Of a DNA stretch of 64,000 nt, positions 35,226 through 45,321 are shown piece by piece. Origin of the DNA: Pseudomonadota bacterium. GTDB lineage: Bacteria > Pseudomonadota > Gammaproteobacteria > Acidiferrobacterales > UBA6901. Position 1 is the first letter of the stretch; each line of letters opens with the position of its first letter. Location of the stretch: assembly GCA_021790335.1 (NCBI GenBank), contig JAJYEE010000003.1:62001-126000 (forward strand). Reading direction: 5' to 3'. A program made the position numbers and the translations under genes. Under the pieces are notes generated by a model. It was not told the DNA's origin. It saw only the letters and a program-made list of their open reading frames with translations, and did not search any database.

Positions 35226-35297
35226 GCGGACGGTCCGTCACCGCCGGGAACCGCCCGATACTGCACTTGCAGTCCCGGACCGCGAGTGCGGTATGTG

Positions 35298-35519
35298 TCA
35301 CGGCCGGATGCCGTGCGGCGTGATCAATCCAAAATGGAATCCGATGATCATCATAAAGAATAGCGCCAGGGACAGTGCAATACGCACGGTCAGAAACCGT
35401 ACTGTACGGGTTCCCTGACCCTTGTCTTTATACAGGGAGGCCAGCGCCGAAAACAGGCTTGCGACGACCAGCAGCAGTATCACGACGATGGCGATGCGGA
35501 AGATGAGGGGAGTCGACAT
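35298..35519 (-). CDS. DUF2909 twin transmembrane protein
   Basis: 73 aa with two transmembrane helices (about 7-27 and 45-65) linked by a basic loop YKDKGQGTRTVRFLTVR. DUF2909 proteins are regularly encoded beside cox operons on the opposite strand, as here between coxC and SURF1. Role unknown, assumed to be in oxidase biogenesis. A GTG three codons upstream (35528) is an alternative start. Confidence 0.85.
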   Translation of the reverse strand: MSTPLIFRIAIVVILLLVVASLFSALASLYKDKGQGTRTVRFLTVRIALSLALFFMMIIGFHFGLITPHGIRP

Positions 35520-35606
35520 GGGATCCACCCAAGATAGATTTTAAGGGAATGAAGTATACTGAGTGTAACCCGATTACCAGTTTGCGCAATAATTCGTTTT
35601 TTCCCG

Positions 35607-36365
35607 ATGCCGACTTCCAGAATCTGCTTCCGTCCGGGCTTCGTGCCCACGCTTGCAACCCTGTTGCTTTTCCCGGCGCTGATCGCGCTAGGGATCTGGC
35701 AGCTCGATCGCGCCAGGGAGGCGAGCCGGATCCAGGCGCTGATCGATGCACACTCGCGCGGCCGTCCCGTGGAAGTCGGCCAGCAGCTGCTGCCGGCGGA
35801 CCAGTTGCGCTATTACCATGTAGTCACCAGGGGTTATTACGATCCTCGCTATCAGATCCTTCTCGACAACCAGGTTCATAACGGATTCGCGGGCTATGAC
35901 GTCATCACGCCGCTGCATATCGCAGGTGGCGGCACTCGGATTCTGGTCAACCGCGGTTGGATACCGCTCGGTGCGGATCGTGCACACCCCCCGCAGGTCC
36001 CGGTACCCAAGGGCGAGCAGGTGATTGTGGGCGTTGGCTCGATCCCGGCTGCGCACTATTTCACATTGGCGCGCCCCGGCCCGGTATCCGGGCCATGGCA
36101 GACCGTATGGGAAAACATGGATATGCGCCGGTTTCGGCGGGCAGTCCCGTTTCCGTTGCAGCCGGCCGTCATTCTGCTAGACCCGAAAAGCCCGGCAGGG
36201 GGGTTTGTGCGCAAGTGGCAGGAGCCCGATACCGGGATCGCGATGCATCAGTCCTATGCCGGCCAATGGTTCCTGCTGGCGGCTGCGCTGCTGGTGATCT
36301 ATGTCTGGGTCAACGTCAAGCGCGTTACCCCAGATCCCAAGGAGGCCAGTCATGAAACCCGCTGA
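35607..36365 (+). CDS. SURF1 family oxidase assembly protein
   Basis: 252-aa inner-membrane protein with two transmembrane helices (about 13-31 and 221-240) flanking a periplasmic domain. SURF1 motifs are ALGIWQLDRA near 27, YDPRYQILLDNQVHNGFAGYDVITPL (78-103) and RILVNRGWIP near 111. SURF1 helps insert heme a into subunit I. ATG 35607 has a weak ribosome site. It overlaps the SCO-like gene by 14 nt. Confidence 0.93.
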   Translation: MPTSRICFRPGFVPTLATLLLFPALIALGIWQLDRAREASRIQALIDAHSRGRPVEVGQQLLPADQLRYYHVVTRGYYDPRYQILLDNQVHNGFAGYDVITPLHIAGGGTRILVNRGWIPLGADRAHPPQVPVPKGEQVIVGVGSIPAAHYFTLARPGPVSGPWQTVWENMDMRRFRRAVPFPLQPAVILLDPKSPAGGFVRKWQEPDTGIAMHQSYAGQWFLLAAALLVIYVWVNVKRVTPDPKEASHETR

Positions 36366-36981
36366 ACGCCTGGTGCAGCAGCCGGCGCCTGGCGGTCGCG
36401 GCAGAATCAAGCTGATGCTGATTATTGCGGTTTTTTTCCTGCCGCAGATTGTTGCCACTTTGCTTTATTTCGGAGGCTGGCAACCGCATAAGCTGGTCAA
36501 TCACGGGCAGCTGATCCAGCCCGCCAGGCCCATCACGGATGTCGCTCTGCGGACGCTCGACGGTTCGGCATTTCGACTTAGCACGTTGCGTGGAAAGTGG
36601 CTGATGGTCTATTTCGGTTCGTCGTCGTGCGGCAGTGCCTGTATGCGGGATCTGTACATGATGCGCCAGGTGCGCATTGCCCAGGGTGAAAACGCGGAGC
36701 GGCTGCAACGGCTGTTTGTGGTTACCGGCGGACATGCCATTGACCGTTTGCGGATCATCCTCAAGGACTATCCGGGCATGCATGTTGTCACCGGACCGGC
36801 CGCGGCGATCTCCTCCTTGGAGGGACAGTTCATGTCCAAGGGGGGCTCACCGGAAAGTCGCGATCGGATCTACCTCGTGGATCCCCTCGGAAACCTGATG
36901 ATGAGCTATCCGTCGGACGCCGATCCGGAGGGGATACGCAAAGATCTCGTGCGCCTGCTGCAGGTGTCGCAGGTGGGCTAA
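36352..36981 (+). CDS. SCO1/SenC-like thioredoxin-fold assembly protein
   Basis: 209 aa; one transmembrane helix (about 21-42) and a periplasmic thioredoxin-like domain with CGSAC (C-x3-C, near 96-100), the copper/thiol motif of SCO proteins. The histidine that completes copper binding in SCO1 may be the one in VVTGGHAID, but this is uncertain. It would act on the CuA site. GGAGG precedes the ATG. It overlaps ctaA by one base. Confidence 0.88.
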   Translation: MKPAERLVQQPAPGGRGRIKLMLIIAVFFLPQIVATLLYFGGWQPHKLVNHGQLIQPARPITDVALRTLDGSAFRLSTLRGKWLMVYFGSSSCGSACMRDLYMMRQVRIAQGENAERLQRLFVVTGGHAIDRLRIILKDYPGMHVVTGPAAAISSLEGQFMSKGGSPESRDRIYLVDPLGNLMMSYPSDADPEGIRKDLVRLLQVSQVG

Positions 36982-38021
36982 TGCTTAGCCGGGGCTCCTC
37001 ACCGTCAGTGAAGTTCTTCCGGTACGCACTGGGTTGCGCGGCATTTGCCTATGCACTGCTGCTTTTTGGTGTCTACACGCGCCTGTCCGACGCCAACCCC
37101 GGCTGCCTGGTCTGGTCCGGCTGTTACGGCAAGCCGTTTGCCCCGCTCACCGCCAGGGAGATCTACGAGGCCCGGCGCGACCAGCCTGCACTTCCGGATG
37201 CGGTGCAGCAACGGGTCTGGCGAGATGCGCTGTACCGGTATTTGCCGGGGATTTTCGGGTTGTTCATGATCCGGCTCGGATATCTCGGCCGGCAGCTGCG
37301 GAAGCGCTATCGTACACAGCAGTTTTTGATACCGGTGGCGGCGGCGATGCTGGCTTTTCTGCAATCGGGGCTGGCGATAGCCGTTACCGGACAGGATCCC
37401 AGCCCCCTGGTCGTCATGGCCGACCTGGTTTTCGCGTTAATGATCCTGGGGCTTCTATGGTGGGTGATGCTGCGGGAGCAGCATTTCTGGAGGACCGTGC
37501 CTCCGCATTCCCGCATCCGGCACCTGCGGGTACGCGCGCTGGTGGCGTTGCTGCTGGTCGTGGGGGTCATTCTCGTCGGCGGATGGACCGCCGCCAATGA
37601 CGCTGGGCTGGCGTGCCCCGATTTTCCGACATGCCAGGGAAGCTGGTGGCCGGCGATGGATTTCGTCGACGGCTTCTCGCTGTGGCGCAGTGTCGGCTTC
37701 AATCATCCGGGCGGCATGCTGGACCTGTCCGGAATCACTGCGATCGACGTGATCCATCGCGTAGCGGCGCTTATCACGCTGTTGTATGTCGGCTGGCTCG
37801 CGCTGCGTACGATGCGGGTGGGTTTCGACAGCAATCTGTGCCGCTATGGAATGTTGGTGCTTGTGCTGCTTCTGGGTGAAACAGTTGCTGGCGTGATGGA
37901 CATCGTGCTGCGCATGCCGTTGCTGGTTGTCATCGCACATAGTGCAATTGGCGTATTGCTGATGTTGAGCCTGATTACGCTCAATCATGTCCTTCGGCCA
38001 CGTGAGTCTCGTGCAGGCTGA
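36981..38021 (+). CDS. ctaA: Heme A synthase (Cox15/CtaA)
   Basis: 346-aa polytopic membrane enzyme oxidising heme O to heme A. Eight hydrophobic segments and the motifs GVYTRLSDANPGC near 29, GGWTAANDAGLACPDFPTC near 193, IDVIHRVAA near 258 and IAHSAIGVLL near 324, which hold heme-binding histidines. Start overlaps the previous stop (TAATG). Follows SURF1 and the SCO-like gene. Confidence 0.95.
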   Translation: MLSRGSSPSVKFFRYALGCAAFAYALLLFGVYTRLSDANPGCLVWSGCYGKPFAPLTAREIYEARRDQPALPDAVQQRVWRDALYRYLPGIFGLFMIRLGYLGRQLRKRYRTQQFLIPVAAAMLAFLQSGLAIAVTGQDPSPLVVMADLVFALMILGLLWWVMLREQHFWRTVPPHSRIRHLRVRALVALLLVVGVILVGGWTAANDAGLACPDFPTCQGSWWPAMDFVDGFSLWRSVGFNHPGGMLDLSGITAIDVIHRVAALITLLYVGWLALRTMRVGFDSNLCRYGMLVLVLLLGETVAGVMDIVLRMPLLVVIAHSAIGVLLMLSLITLNHVLRPRESRAG

Positions 38022-38275
38022 TGGCGGGGAAACCTGTGACCGGTCGCAAGTACCCGGGGGCCGATTCTGCAAAAGATGCGTACTGCGCCCCGGCCGGCGC
38101 CGTGGATTTGCCGTGAGGGGGGCCGTACATGTGCTGCCGAGCGGATCCGTGCAGAGCTTCTCGGTGCCGCCGCAGGAACCGTTTCCCATTATGGGACAGG
38201 AGTACGCATATCATGTTGCGGGGACAGGGCGTGGTGCCCGAATAACCGCACCCTATATTGAGGTGTGAAGCCGTG

Positions 38276-39220
38276 ATGACTACGCAGACCGAGACGTCGG
38301 CCTTGCCGCCGGGCCGCCAGCGATTCCTGGGCCTGGCGCGCGAGTTTTTGCAATTGTGCAAGCCGCGCGTCGTGATGCTCATCGTTTTTACCGCGATGGT
38401 TGGCATGTTCCTGGCCGCTCCGGGCCTGGTACCCTGGAACACGCTCGCTTTCGGTACCATCGGGATCGCTCTTGCGGCCAGCTCTGCGGCCAGCATCAAC
38501 CATCTGCTCGATCAGGCTGCCGATTCTGTCATGGAGCGAACGCGCGCGCGGCCCCTGCCCACCGGACAGCTCACCCCGTTTCAGGCTCTCGTCTTCGCGC
38601 TGATTCTGGCGGCAGTTTCGATGCTGATTCTGGCAGTGGGAGTCAACCTGCTCACCGCCGTGCTGACCTGCTCCGCGCTTATCGGTTACGGAGTCATCTA
38701 CACGGTATACCTCAAGTACGCGACTCCGCAGAACATCGTAATCGGGGGCGCTGCCGGAGCCGCACCGCCCGTTTTGGGCTGGGCCGCTGTCACCGGCCAT
38801 GTGACAGCCGATGCGCTCCTCCTGTTCCTGATCATCTTTGTCTGGACGCCGCCGCACTTCTGGGCGTTGGCGCTCTACCGGCAGCCGGAATATGCGCGTG
38901 TGCGCATTCCCATGCTGCCCGTTACCCACGGCAGCGAGTTCACGCGGCTACATATCCTGTTATACACGATACTGTTGTCGGCGATCACGGTGTTGCCGTT
39001 TGCAGTCGGCATGAGCGGCTGGTTCTATCTGCTGGGTGCGCTGGTTCTCAATGTGGGGTTCCTCCGGCTTGCCTGGGGGCTATACCGCCACTACAGCGAT
39101 ATCCTGGCACGCCGGACCTTCGTTTACTCGATTCAGTATCTGTCGCTGCTCTTCGCGCTCCTCCTGATCGACCATTACCGATTCTATATCGCAGGCCTGC
39201 TGCATCTTGTGACAGGGTGA
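38276..39220 (+). CDS. ctaB: Protoheme IX farnesyltransferase (heme O synthase)
   Basis: 314-aa UbiA-family membrane prenyltransferase making heme O, the substrate of CtaA. Motifs are [18 protein letters not shown] near 29, [21 protein letters not shown] near 77 (first Asp-rich site) and [17 protein letters not shown] near 145. ATG 38276 was preferred over codons 18 nt upstream. The 250-bp gap after ctaA has no convincing gene. Confidence 0.97.
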   Translation: MTTQTETSALPPGRQRFLGLAREFLQLCKPRVVMLIVFTAMVGMFLAAPGLVPWNTLAFGTIGIALAASSAASINHLLDQAADSVMERTRARPLPTGQLTPFQALVFALILAAVSMLILAVGVNLLTAVLTCSALIGYGVIYTVYLKYATPQNIVIGGAAGAAPPVLGWAAVTGHVTADALLLFLIIFVWTPPHFWALALYRQPEYARVRIPMLPVTHGSEFTRLHILLYTILLSAITVLPFAVGMSGWFYLLGALVLNVGFLRLAWGLYRHYSDILARRTFVYSIQYLSLLFALLLIDHYRFYIAGLLHLVTG

Positions 39221-39474
39221 GACCGGCACGACCGTGGTCCGGAGCGCCTGCCGGAATCCTGGGGTCGGTTTGCCCGGCATTAGCCCGGGTTCGGGAAAGT
39301 CACGCGGGGCGGCGGCGCACGACGGGCGCACAGCCGTGTATCCACGCTTTACCAGATGTTGCAGCAGCCACTTGAGTCGCATCGGCGCATTTAAGTAGAA
39401 TGCTAATTATTCGCCTACTACGTTGTTGTGTTCAGGCAGTCCGGCCAAGCCGATATACCGTTTAGAATAAGGCA

Positions 39475-41019
39475 ATGCTCGTGAGAAGCGCTTTGGATAA
39501 GACCCTTGCCGTATCTGGTCGGATGCGTACCTGCTGCCGTGGCCTCGGGTCTGCGGCCATCCTCGCGTCGCTCGCCGGATGCGCAGTAGGGCCCGTCTAT
39601 CACAAGCCGCCACCGCCCGCCATTACGCGCTACGTGGCAGCGGAGACTCCTCCCGCGCAGGGGGCCCAGATTTTCGAATATGGCCAGACAGCCACTGGTG
39701 ACTGGTGGCGCATGTTCCAGTCGACTCGGCTGAACCGGCTAGTGACCCAGGCGTTGGCACGCAACCCTTCGCTTCAGGCGGCGCAGGCTTCGTTGCGTGA
39801 AGCACATGCGAACCTGCGCGCGGCGATGGGCATCTTCTATCCACAGGTGAATGCTGGGCTGTCGGCTGAGCGCATGCGCGACTCCGGCGCCCAGTTCGGC
39901 GGCCGTTCTTCGGGCAGTACGTTCTCCCTGTTTACGGGGAGTGTGAATGTAAGCTATTACCCGGATGTGTTCGGAATTAACCGCTTTGTATACCGCCAGG
40001 CCAAGGCCCAGGAGGACATCGCCGCGGACGCTCTCGATGCTGCACGCCTGTCGGTTGAGGGTAACGTGGTGGCTACCGCTTTGAGCGCCGCTTCCTTTCA
40101 GGCGCAGATCGCAGCAACGCGCGAAATCATCGATAACGAGAAGCGGCTGCTGGCACTCACGCAGCAGCGGTATCAGATGGGTGCCGCCTCCTATCTGGAG
40201 GTGGTGGCGCAGAAAAGCCAGCTGGCGTCTGACGATGCGACCCTTCCCCCCCTGATGGAGGCGCTCGATCGCGATCAGGATGCGCTGGCTGCCCTTAGCG
40301 GCCGGTACCCTGCACAGTGGAAGCACAAAGTGCTGTCGCTCACGCAGCTGCATCTGCCGGGAAAGCTGCCGGTCAGCCTGCCGTCTGCGCTGGTTGCAAA
40401 CCGTCCCGATATCCGGGCCGCCGAAGCGCAGCTGCGCGCAGCAAATGCCGTCGTCGGCGAGTCGGTCGCGCGCATGTATCCGTTGCTGGATATCACCGCC
40501 AGCTGGGGCGGCCAGAGCCTGAAAGCCAGCACGCTGTTTGATTCTGCCAACCGCATCTGGTCTCTGGCCGGGGACCTCACCGCGCCGATCTTCGAGGGCG
40601 GAACGCTGGAGGCCCAGAAACATGCGGCGCAGGCGGCCTACAGCGCGTCCTTCGCCCAGTACAAGGTGACCGTCCTCGGTGCATTCCAGCAGGTGGCCGA
40701 TACTCTGCGTGCGCTCGAGCACGATGCCGCGGCGCTCAATGCGCTCGACGAGGAGCTCAAAGCCGCGACCACGACGCTCCACCTGACCCAGGGCCAGTAT
40801 CGTGTCGGTGCGGTCGATTATCTGGCGCTGCTTTCCGCGGAGGCAGGCTATAGCCGTGCCCGCATAGGGTTTGTGCGAGCACTCGCGCAGCGCTATACCG
40901 ATACCGCCGCACTGTTTGTGGCTCTCGGCGGCGGTTCGCCAAACGTCAGAGCCCGTCACGTGCCCGGGGCGGCGGCGGATACAAGTGATGTTTCAAGGCT
41001 TCGGAGAACTAGTCGATGA
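39475..41019 (+). CDS. Outer-membrane efflux lipoprotein (OprM/NodT, TolC superfamily)
   Basis: 514 aa; lipobox LAGC (C36) after a hydrophobic stretch, then two outer-membrane-efflux repeats (about residues 85-270 and 295-490) with VTQALARNPSLQAAQASLREAHA and VANRPDIRAAEAQLRAANAVVGE motifs. It forms the outer-membrane duct of the RND pump encoded next. Its stop overlaps the MFP start (ATGA). Upstream 39221-39474 has no gene. Confidence 0.94.
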   Translation: MLVRSALDKTLAVSGRMRTCCRGLGSAAILASLAGCAVGPVYHKPPPPAITRYVAAETPPAQGAQIFEYGQTATGDWWRMFQSTRLNRLVTQALARNPSLQAAQASLREAHANLRAAMGIFYPQVNAGLSAERMRDSGAQFGGRSSGSTFSLFTGSVNVSYYPDVFGINRFVYRQAKAQEDIAADALDAARLSVEGNVVATALSAASFQAQIAATREIIDNEKRLLALTQQRYQMGAASYLEVVAQKSQLASDDATLPPLMEALDRDQDALAALSGRYPAQWKHKVLSLTQLHLPGKLPVSLPSALVANRPDIRAAEAQLRAANAVVGESVARMYPLLDITASWGGQSLKASTLFDSANRIWSLAGDLTAPIFEGGTLEAQKHAAQAAYSASFAQYKVTVLGAFQQVADTLRALEHDAAALNALDEELKAATTTLHLTQGQYRVGAVDYLALLSAEAGYSRARIGFVRALAQRYTDTAALFVALGGGSPNVRARHVPGAAADTSDVSRLRRTSR

Positions 41020-42119
41020 GCAAGTCCGGTTTGCACCCGTTCCTGTCGACCGTGGTCGTAGTAGTCGTGGTGCTCGGCGCCGTGTTCGGATTCAAGTCCT
41101 GGAAGGCCCATCAGGCGTCTGTGGCTATGGCCCATCGCGGTCCTTTCGTAGTAAGCGTTTCGGCGACGGAGGTCGTAAAGATGCCATGGCAGCCACGCAT
41201 CGATGCAGTCGCGAGCCTGATTGCCGTCGAGGGTGTCCACCTCACCTCGCAGCTTGCGGGACAGATCACAGGCGTCTATTTCCACTCTGGCCAGCCGGTT
41301 CGGAAGGGCCAGAGACTGGTTCAGATTGACGACTCGAACCAGCGGGCGCAGTTAGCCAGCGATCGTGCCACGGAAACACTCGACCGCCTCAACTACCGGC
41401 GTGCTACCAGCCTTTTCCGCCTGCGTGCAACCAGCCGGGCGAGTCTGGACACGGCCCGTGCGTCTTATGAGATGGCCAGAGCAGCAGTGGCCAACGATCT
41501 GGCCACCCTAGCCAAGCTTTCCGTGGCAGCCCCGTTCTCGGGGCGCATCGGGATACGCCAGGTAAGTGTCGGGCAATACATGGTCCCCGGCACGGAAATC
41601 GCGGCGTTGAATACCTGGAATCCGCTGCGCGCCGAATTTACCGTGCCGCAGAGTCAGATCGATCTGGTGCGCCCCGGCGATCAGGTTTCGATCACGATCA
41701 ATGAATTCGCCAACCGGCACTTTACCGGACGCGTGAGCGCGATGGATTCGGAAGTCGATTCCAGTACACGGAACGTCACCGTGGAGGCCACGATACCCAA
41801 TCCGCAATCCCTGTTGCGCCCTGGCATGTTCGGCGAGGCGCGTGTCATGGTCGGTGCCGCGAAGCCGGTTCTGACAGTACCCACGGTGGCGATTAGCTAC
41901 AGTTCCTTCGGCGATTTCGTGTACATCGTGCAGACGCACAAGGCTGGCGGCCAGACTATGCGCGTAGCGATCGCTACGCCCGTGCATCCGGGCGACACGC
42001 GCGGTGGCATGACCCAGATCCTCTCCGGTTTGCAGCCAGGCGAGCTTGTGGTGACCGCCGGACAGATGAAGCTGCGCAGCGGCATGCCGGTCGCGGTTCA
42101 TGACAGCAATGCGCATTGA
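41016..42119 (+). CDS. RND efflux periplasmic adaptor (MFP/HlyD family)
   Basis: 367 aa with an N-terminal membrane anchor (about 8-25). Lipoyl half-motif EGVHLTSQLAGQITGVYFHSGQPVRKGQRLVQID (about 70-103), short helical hairpin, then the second lipoyl half LSVAAPFSGRIGIRQVSVGQYM near 168 and beta-barrel/membrane-proximal domains. It joins the RND permease to the outer-membrane duct. Confidence 0.95.
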   Translation: MSKSGLHPFLSTVVVVVVVLGAVFGFKSWKAHQASVAMAHRGPFVVSVSATEVVKMPWQPRIDAVASLIAVEGVHLTSQLAGQITGVYFHSGQPVRKGQRLVQIDDSNQRAQLASDRATETLDRLNYRRATSLFRLRATSRASLDTARASYEMARAAVANDLATLAKLSVAAPFSGRIGIRQVSVGQYMVPGTEIAALNTWNPLRAEFTVPQSQIDLVRPGDQVSITINEFANRHFTGRVSAMDSEVDSSTRNVTVEATIPNPQSLLRPGMFGEARVMVGAAKPVLTVPTVAISYSSFGDFVYIVQTHKAGGQTMRVAIATPVHPGDTRGGMTQILSGLQPGELVVTAGQMKLRSGMPVAVHDSNAH

Positions 42120-42131
42120 GGCGCAAGGCTG

Positions 42132-45100
42132 ATGAAATTCACCGACATCTTCGTACGGCGGCCGGTTCTGGCGAGCGCGCTGAGCCTCGTGATTCTGCTC
42201 CTCGGGATGCGCGCATGGCTCGCTATGACGGTACGCCAGTATCCGAAGGTTACCAGTACGCTGGTAACGGTCACCACAGCCTATCCCGGGGCCAGTCCGA
42301 GCACGATTCAGGGGTTCGTGACCGCGCGGCTTGAACAGGCAATCGCCTCCGCTCCGGGCATCGACTACATGACGGCGGCCAGTTCTCCCGGTATTTCGAC
42401 AATCACCGTCTATATGCAGCTCAACTACGATCCGAACGCTGCACTGGCCCAGATCATGTCGAAAGTGCAGCAGGTTCAGAACCAGCTGCCCGGTGGAACC
42501 GAGGCGCCGGTGATCAACGAGACCGTAGGAAACCAGACTGCGCTGATGTACCTGGCCTTCTACAGCAAGACGCTGTCGCAGCAGCAGGTCAACGACTACA
42601 TCCTGCGGGTCGTGCAGCCGAGGATCCAGGGTGTTGCCGGCGTGGGTCAGGCGCAAATCGTTCCCGCCGGTACCGGCCCGAGCGGCAACAGCTTTGCGCT
42701 GCGCGCCTGGCTCAACCCGAACAGTATGGCGGCGCTGGGCGTCACGCCGGCGGATGTGGTTCAGGCTCTCACAGCCAACAATTTCATCAGCGCCGTCGGA
42801 CGCACCAAGTCAGCCGACATCGCCCGCACCATTCGGGCACAGACGACCCTGCACAGTGCCAGCCAGTTCCGGAACCTGGTTGTAAGGAACACCGGCAATA
42901 CTCTGGTGCGTCTGGGTGATGTGTCCAAGGTCGAGCTCGGGGCGCAGAACTACAATCAGGCTGTTTATTTCAATGGCACGCCCGCCGTGTTCATCGGCGT
43001 GTTCGCCACACCTGATGCGAACAGTCTGTCGGTTGCCAACGGAGTGCACCGTGTGTTCCGCGAACTCAAGCGGACGTTGCCTCCCGGCATCGAAGCGGCC
43101 ATTCCTTACGACGGCAGCGATTTCATCCGGACCTCGATCCATGAGGTCATGATGACCATCGGCATCACGCTCGCCATCGTCGTGATCGTGATTTTCGCGT
43201 TCCTCGGTTCGCTGCGGTCACTGCTCATTCCGGCGGTGGCGATTCCGCTGTCGATCATCGGCGGCGGCATATTCATGATCGCTGCGGGCTATACGATCAA
43301 CCTGCTGACGTTGCTCGCCGTGGTGCTTGCCATAGGCCTCGTGGTGGACGATGCGATCATCGTGGTGGAGAACATACACCGCCACATGGAGGAGGGCGCA
43401 ACGCCCTTCGATGCGGCAATCCAGGGTGCTCGAGAGCTCGCTACGCCGATCATCGTCATGACGACTACGCTTGCCGCGGTGTTCACGCCCATCGGGTTGA
43501 CAGGCGGGCTGACAGGCAGCCTGTTCTCGGAGTTCGCGTTTACGCTCGTTTTCACGGTGCTGGTGTCGGCGGTGGTCGCGCTGACGCTGTCGCCCATGCT
43601 TTCTTCGAAGGTGCTGCGGCCGGCCGGGGAACATGGGCTGGTGCACGCACTGGACATGGCGTTTACCCGCATCCGGCAGACCTACGACCGTTCCCTGAGC
43701 GGGGTCCTGCGGCACCGAGGGGCCGCTATTCTGGTCGCGGTGATTGTCTTCATCACGATTCCAGTGATGTTTCTCGGTACCCCGGGCGAGCTCGCGCCGA
43801 CTGAAGACCAGGGCCTTATTCTGGTTTCGGCCACCGGCCCGGCAACCGCCACCCTGAACTATCTAAACGGCTATTCGAGAAAAATTGCCAGCATTTTCAG
43901 GACCTTCAAGCAGACCGGGAACATATTTCAGATCAATGGACTGTCCTTCGGCGGCGGGGCGGCCAATGCGCTGGTCGGCGGTATGAAGCTTGTGCCCTGG
44001 GATCAGCGCAACGTGAGCCAGATGGCGCTCATGCCGCTTGTGCAACAGAAGCTCAGCCAGCTTACCGGCGTGCAGGCGGTGGCATTCGAGAAACCGTCGC
44101 TCCCGGGTTCCGCGGGCGGCCTGCCCATCCAGTTCGTCATTACGTCCCCGGGAGGTTTCCGGTCCATTGATGCCGTCGCGAACGAGCTCATCGGCAAGTC
44201 GATGCAGAGCGGGTTGTTCGCATTTCTGACCAAGGATCTTCGCTACGACAATCCGGAAATCGTGGTGCACGTGAACCGGAGCCTGGCCGGAAACCTCGGT
44301 ATCACCATGGCCAACATCGGCCAGAACCTGGAACCGCTGCTGGGGGGCAACTTCATCAATCGCTTCGACATCGGAGGGCGCAGCTACAAGGTCATACCGC
44401 AGGTGCCTGATCGGTTCCGCGCTGATCCAGCCGCCCTGCGGAATTACTATATCCGCTCGCAGTCGGGCAGCCTGATTCCGCTTTCCACGCTGGTTACGCT
44501 GCGCACGCAGGTCGATCCTGAATTTTTGCCCCAGTTCCAGCAGCTCAACTCGGCGACGGTGGAGGGCGTAATGGCGCCAGGCGTGACGATGGGCAAGGCA
44601 CTGTCCTATCTTGCGCAGGAAGCCGCGAAAATCATGCCCGCCGGCTTCAGCGTCCACTATGCCAGTGAGTCGCGCCAGTACGTCGAGGAAGGACATACCA
44701 TCGTCGTCACTTTCGCTCTCGCGATCGTGCTCGTATACCTGCTGCTGGCTGCGCAGTTCGAGAGTTTCCGCGATCCGCTGATCGTCATGGTGACAGTACC
44801 GATGGCGATCTCCGGTGCGCTGGTGTTCCTGTATCTCGGTGCCGGTACCCTCAACATCTACACGGAGGTCGGGCTGGTCACCCTGATCGGCCTCATTACC
44901 AAGCAGGGGATCCTGATCGTGCAGTTTGCGAACGTAATGCAGGAAACCGAAGGTCTGGACCGCAATGCGGCGGTCGAAAAGGCTTCCAGCATCCGCCTGC
45001 GGCCGATCCTGATGACGACCGGGGCTATGGTATTCGGTGCGCTACCGCTCGTTTTCGCCACGGGACCGGGAGCGGTCAGTCGCTTCGATATGGGTCTCGT

Positions 45101-45209
45101 GATTGCCTCCGGCCTCGGCATCGGGGCGCTGTTCTCGCTGTATATGGTTCCTGTCATCTACAGCTATCTGGCGCGCGATCGTCGGACCGGCGTGTCGCCG
45201 CAGGATTAA
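42132..45209 (+). CDS. RND multidrug efflux permease (HAE1/AcrB-type)
   Basis: 1025-aa inner-membrane proton antiporter. Twelve transmembrane helices in two halves; N-terminal FVRRPVLASALSLVILLLG; TM4 GLVVDDAIIVVENIHRHMEEG (about 402-422) holds the two proton-relay aspartates; TM10-11 segment LVTLIGLITKQGILIVQFAN near 915. The substrate cannot be told. Close to MexF/AcrD-type HAE1 proteins of environmental bacteria. Third gene of the pump operon. Confidence 0.97.
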   Translation: MKFTDIFVRRPVLASALSLVILLLGMRAWLAMTVRQYPKVTSTLVTVTTAYPGASPSTIQGFVTARLEQAIASAPGIDYMTAASSPGISTITVYMQLNYDPNAALAQIMSKVQQVQNQLPGGTEAPVINETVGNQTALMYLAFYSKTLSQQQVNDYILRVVQPRIQGVAGVGQAQIVPAGTGPSGNSFALRAWLNPNSMAALGVTPADVVQALTANNFISAVGRTKSADIARTIRAQTTLHSASQFRNLVVRNTGNTLVRLGDVSKVELGAQNYNQAVYFNGTPAVFIGVFATPDANSLSVANGVHRVFRELKRTLPPGIEAAIPYDGSDFIRTSIHEVMMTIGITLAIVVIVIFAFLGSLRSLLIPAVAIPLSIIGGGIFMIAAGYTINLLTLLAVVLAIGLVVDDAIIVVENIHRHMEEGATPFDAAIQGARELATPIIVMTTTLAAVFTPIGLTGGLTGSLFSEFAFTLVFTVLVSAVVALTLSPMLSSKVLRPAGEHGLVHALDMAFTRIRQTYDRSLSGVLRHRGAAILVAVIVFITIPVMFLGTPGELAPTEDQGLILVSATGPATATLNYLNGYSRKIASIFRTFKQTGNIFQINGLSFGGGAANALVGGMKLVPWDQRNVSQMALMPLVQQKLSQLTGVQAVAFEKPSLPGSAGGLPIQFVITSPGGFRSIDAVANELIGKSMQSGLFAFLTKDLRYDNPEIVVHVNRSLAGNLGITMANIGQNLEPLLGGNFINRFDIGGRSYKVIPQVPDRFRADPAALRNYYIRSQSGSLIPLSTLVTLRTQVDPEFLPQFQQLNSATVEGVMAPGVTMGKALSYLAQEAAKIMPAGFSVHYASESRQYVEEGHTIVVTFALAIVLVYLLLAAQFESFRDPLIVMVTVPMAISGALVFLYLGAGTLNIYTEVGLVTLIGLITKQGILIVQFANVMQETEGLDRNAAVEKASSIRLRPILMTTGAMVFGALPLVFATGPGAVSRFDMGLVIASGLGIGALFSLYMVPVIYSYLARDRRTGVSPQD

Positions 45210-45321
45210 CTGCCTTGGCGCGGATATCGGAGATTTGCGGTTTGCGACAGAGGCCGCGCGGCGCATCGGGGACCCGGGTTCCGGCCGGGCGGGACGGGGA
45301 ACCAGATCCAGGTATAACTTC

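Noticed and set aside
39400-39416. Fur-box-like AT-rich sequence before the RND pump
   Set aside because: Only a weak partial match to the 6-1-6 Fur pattern; not enough to call.
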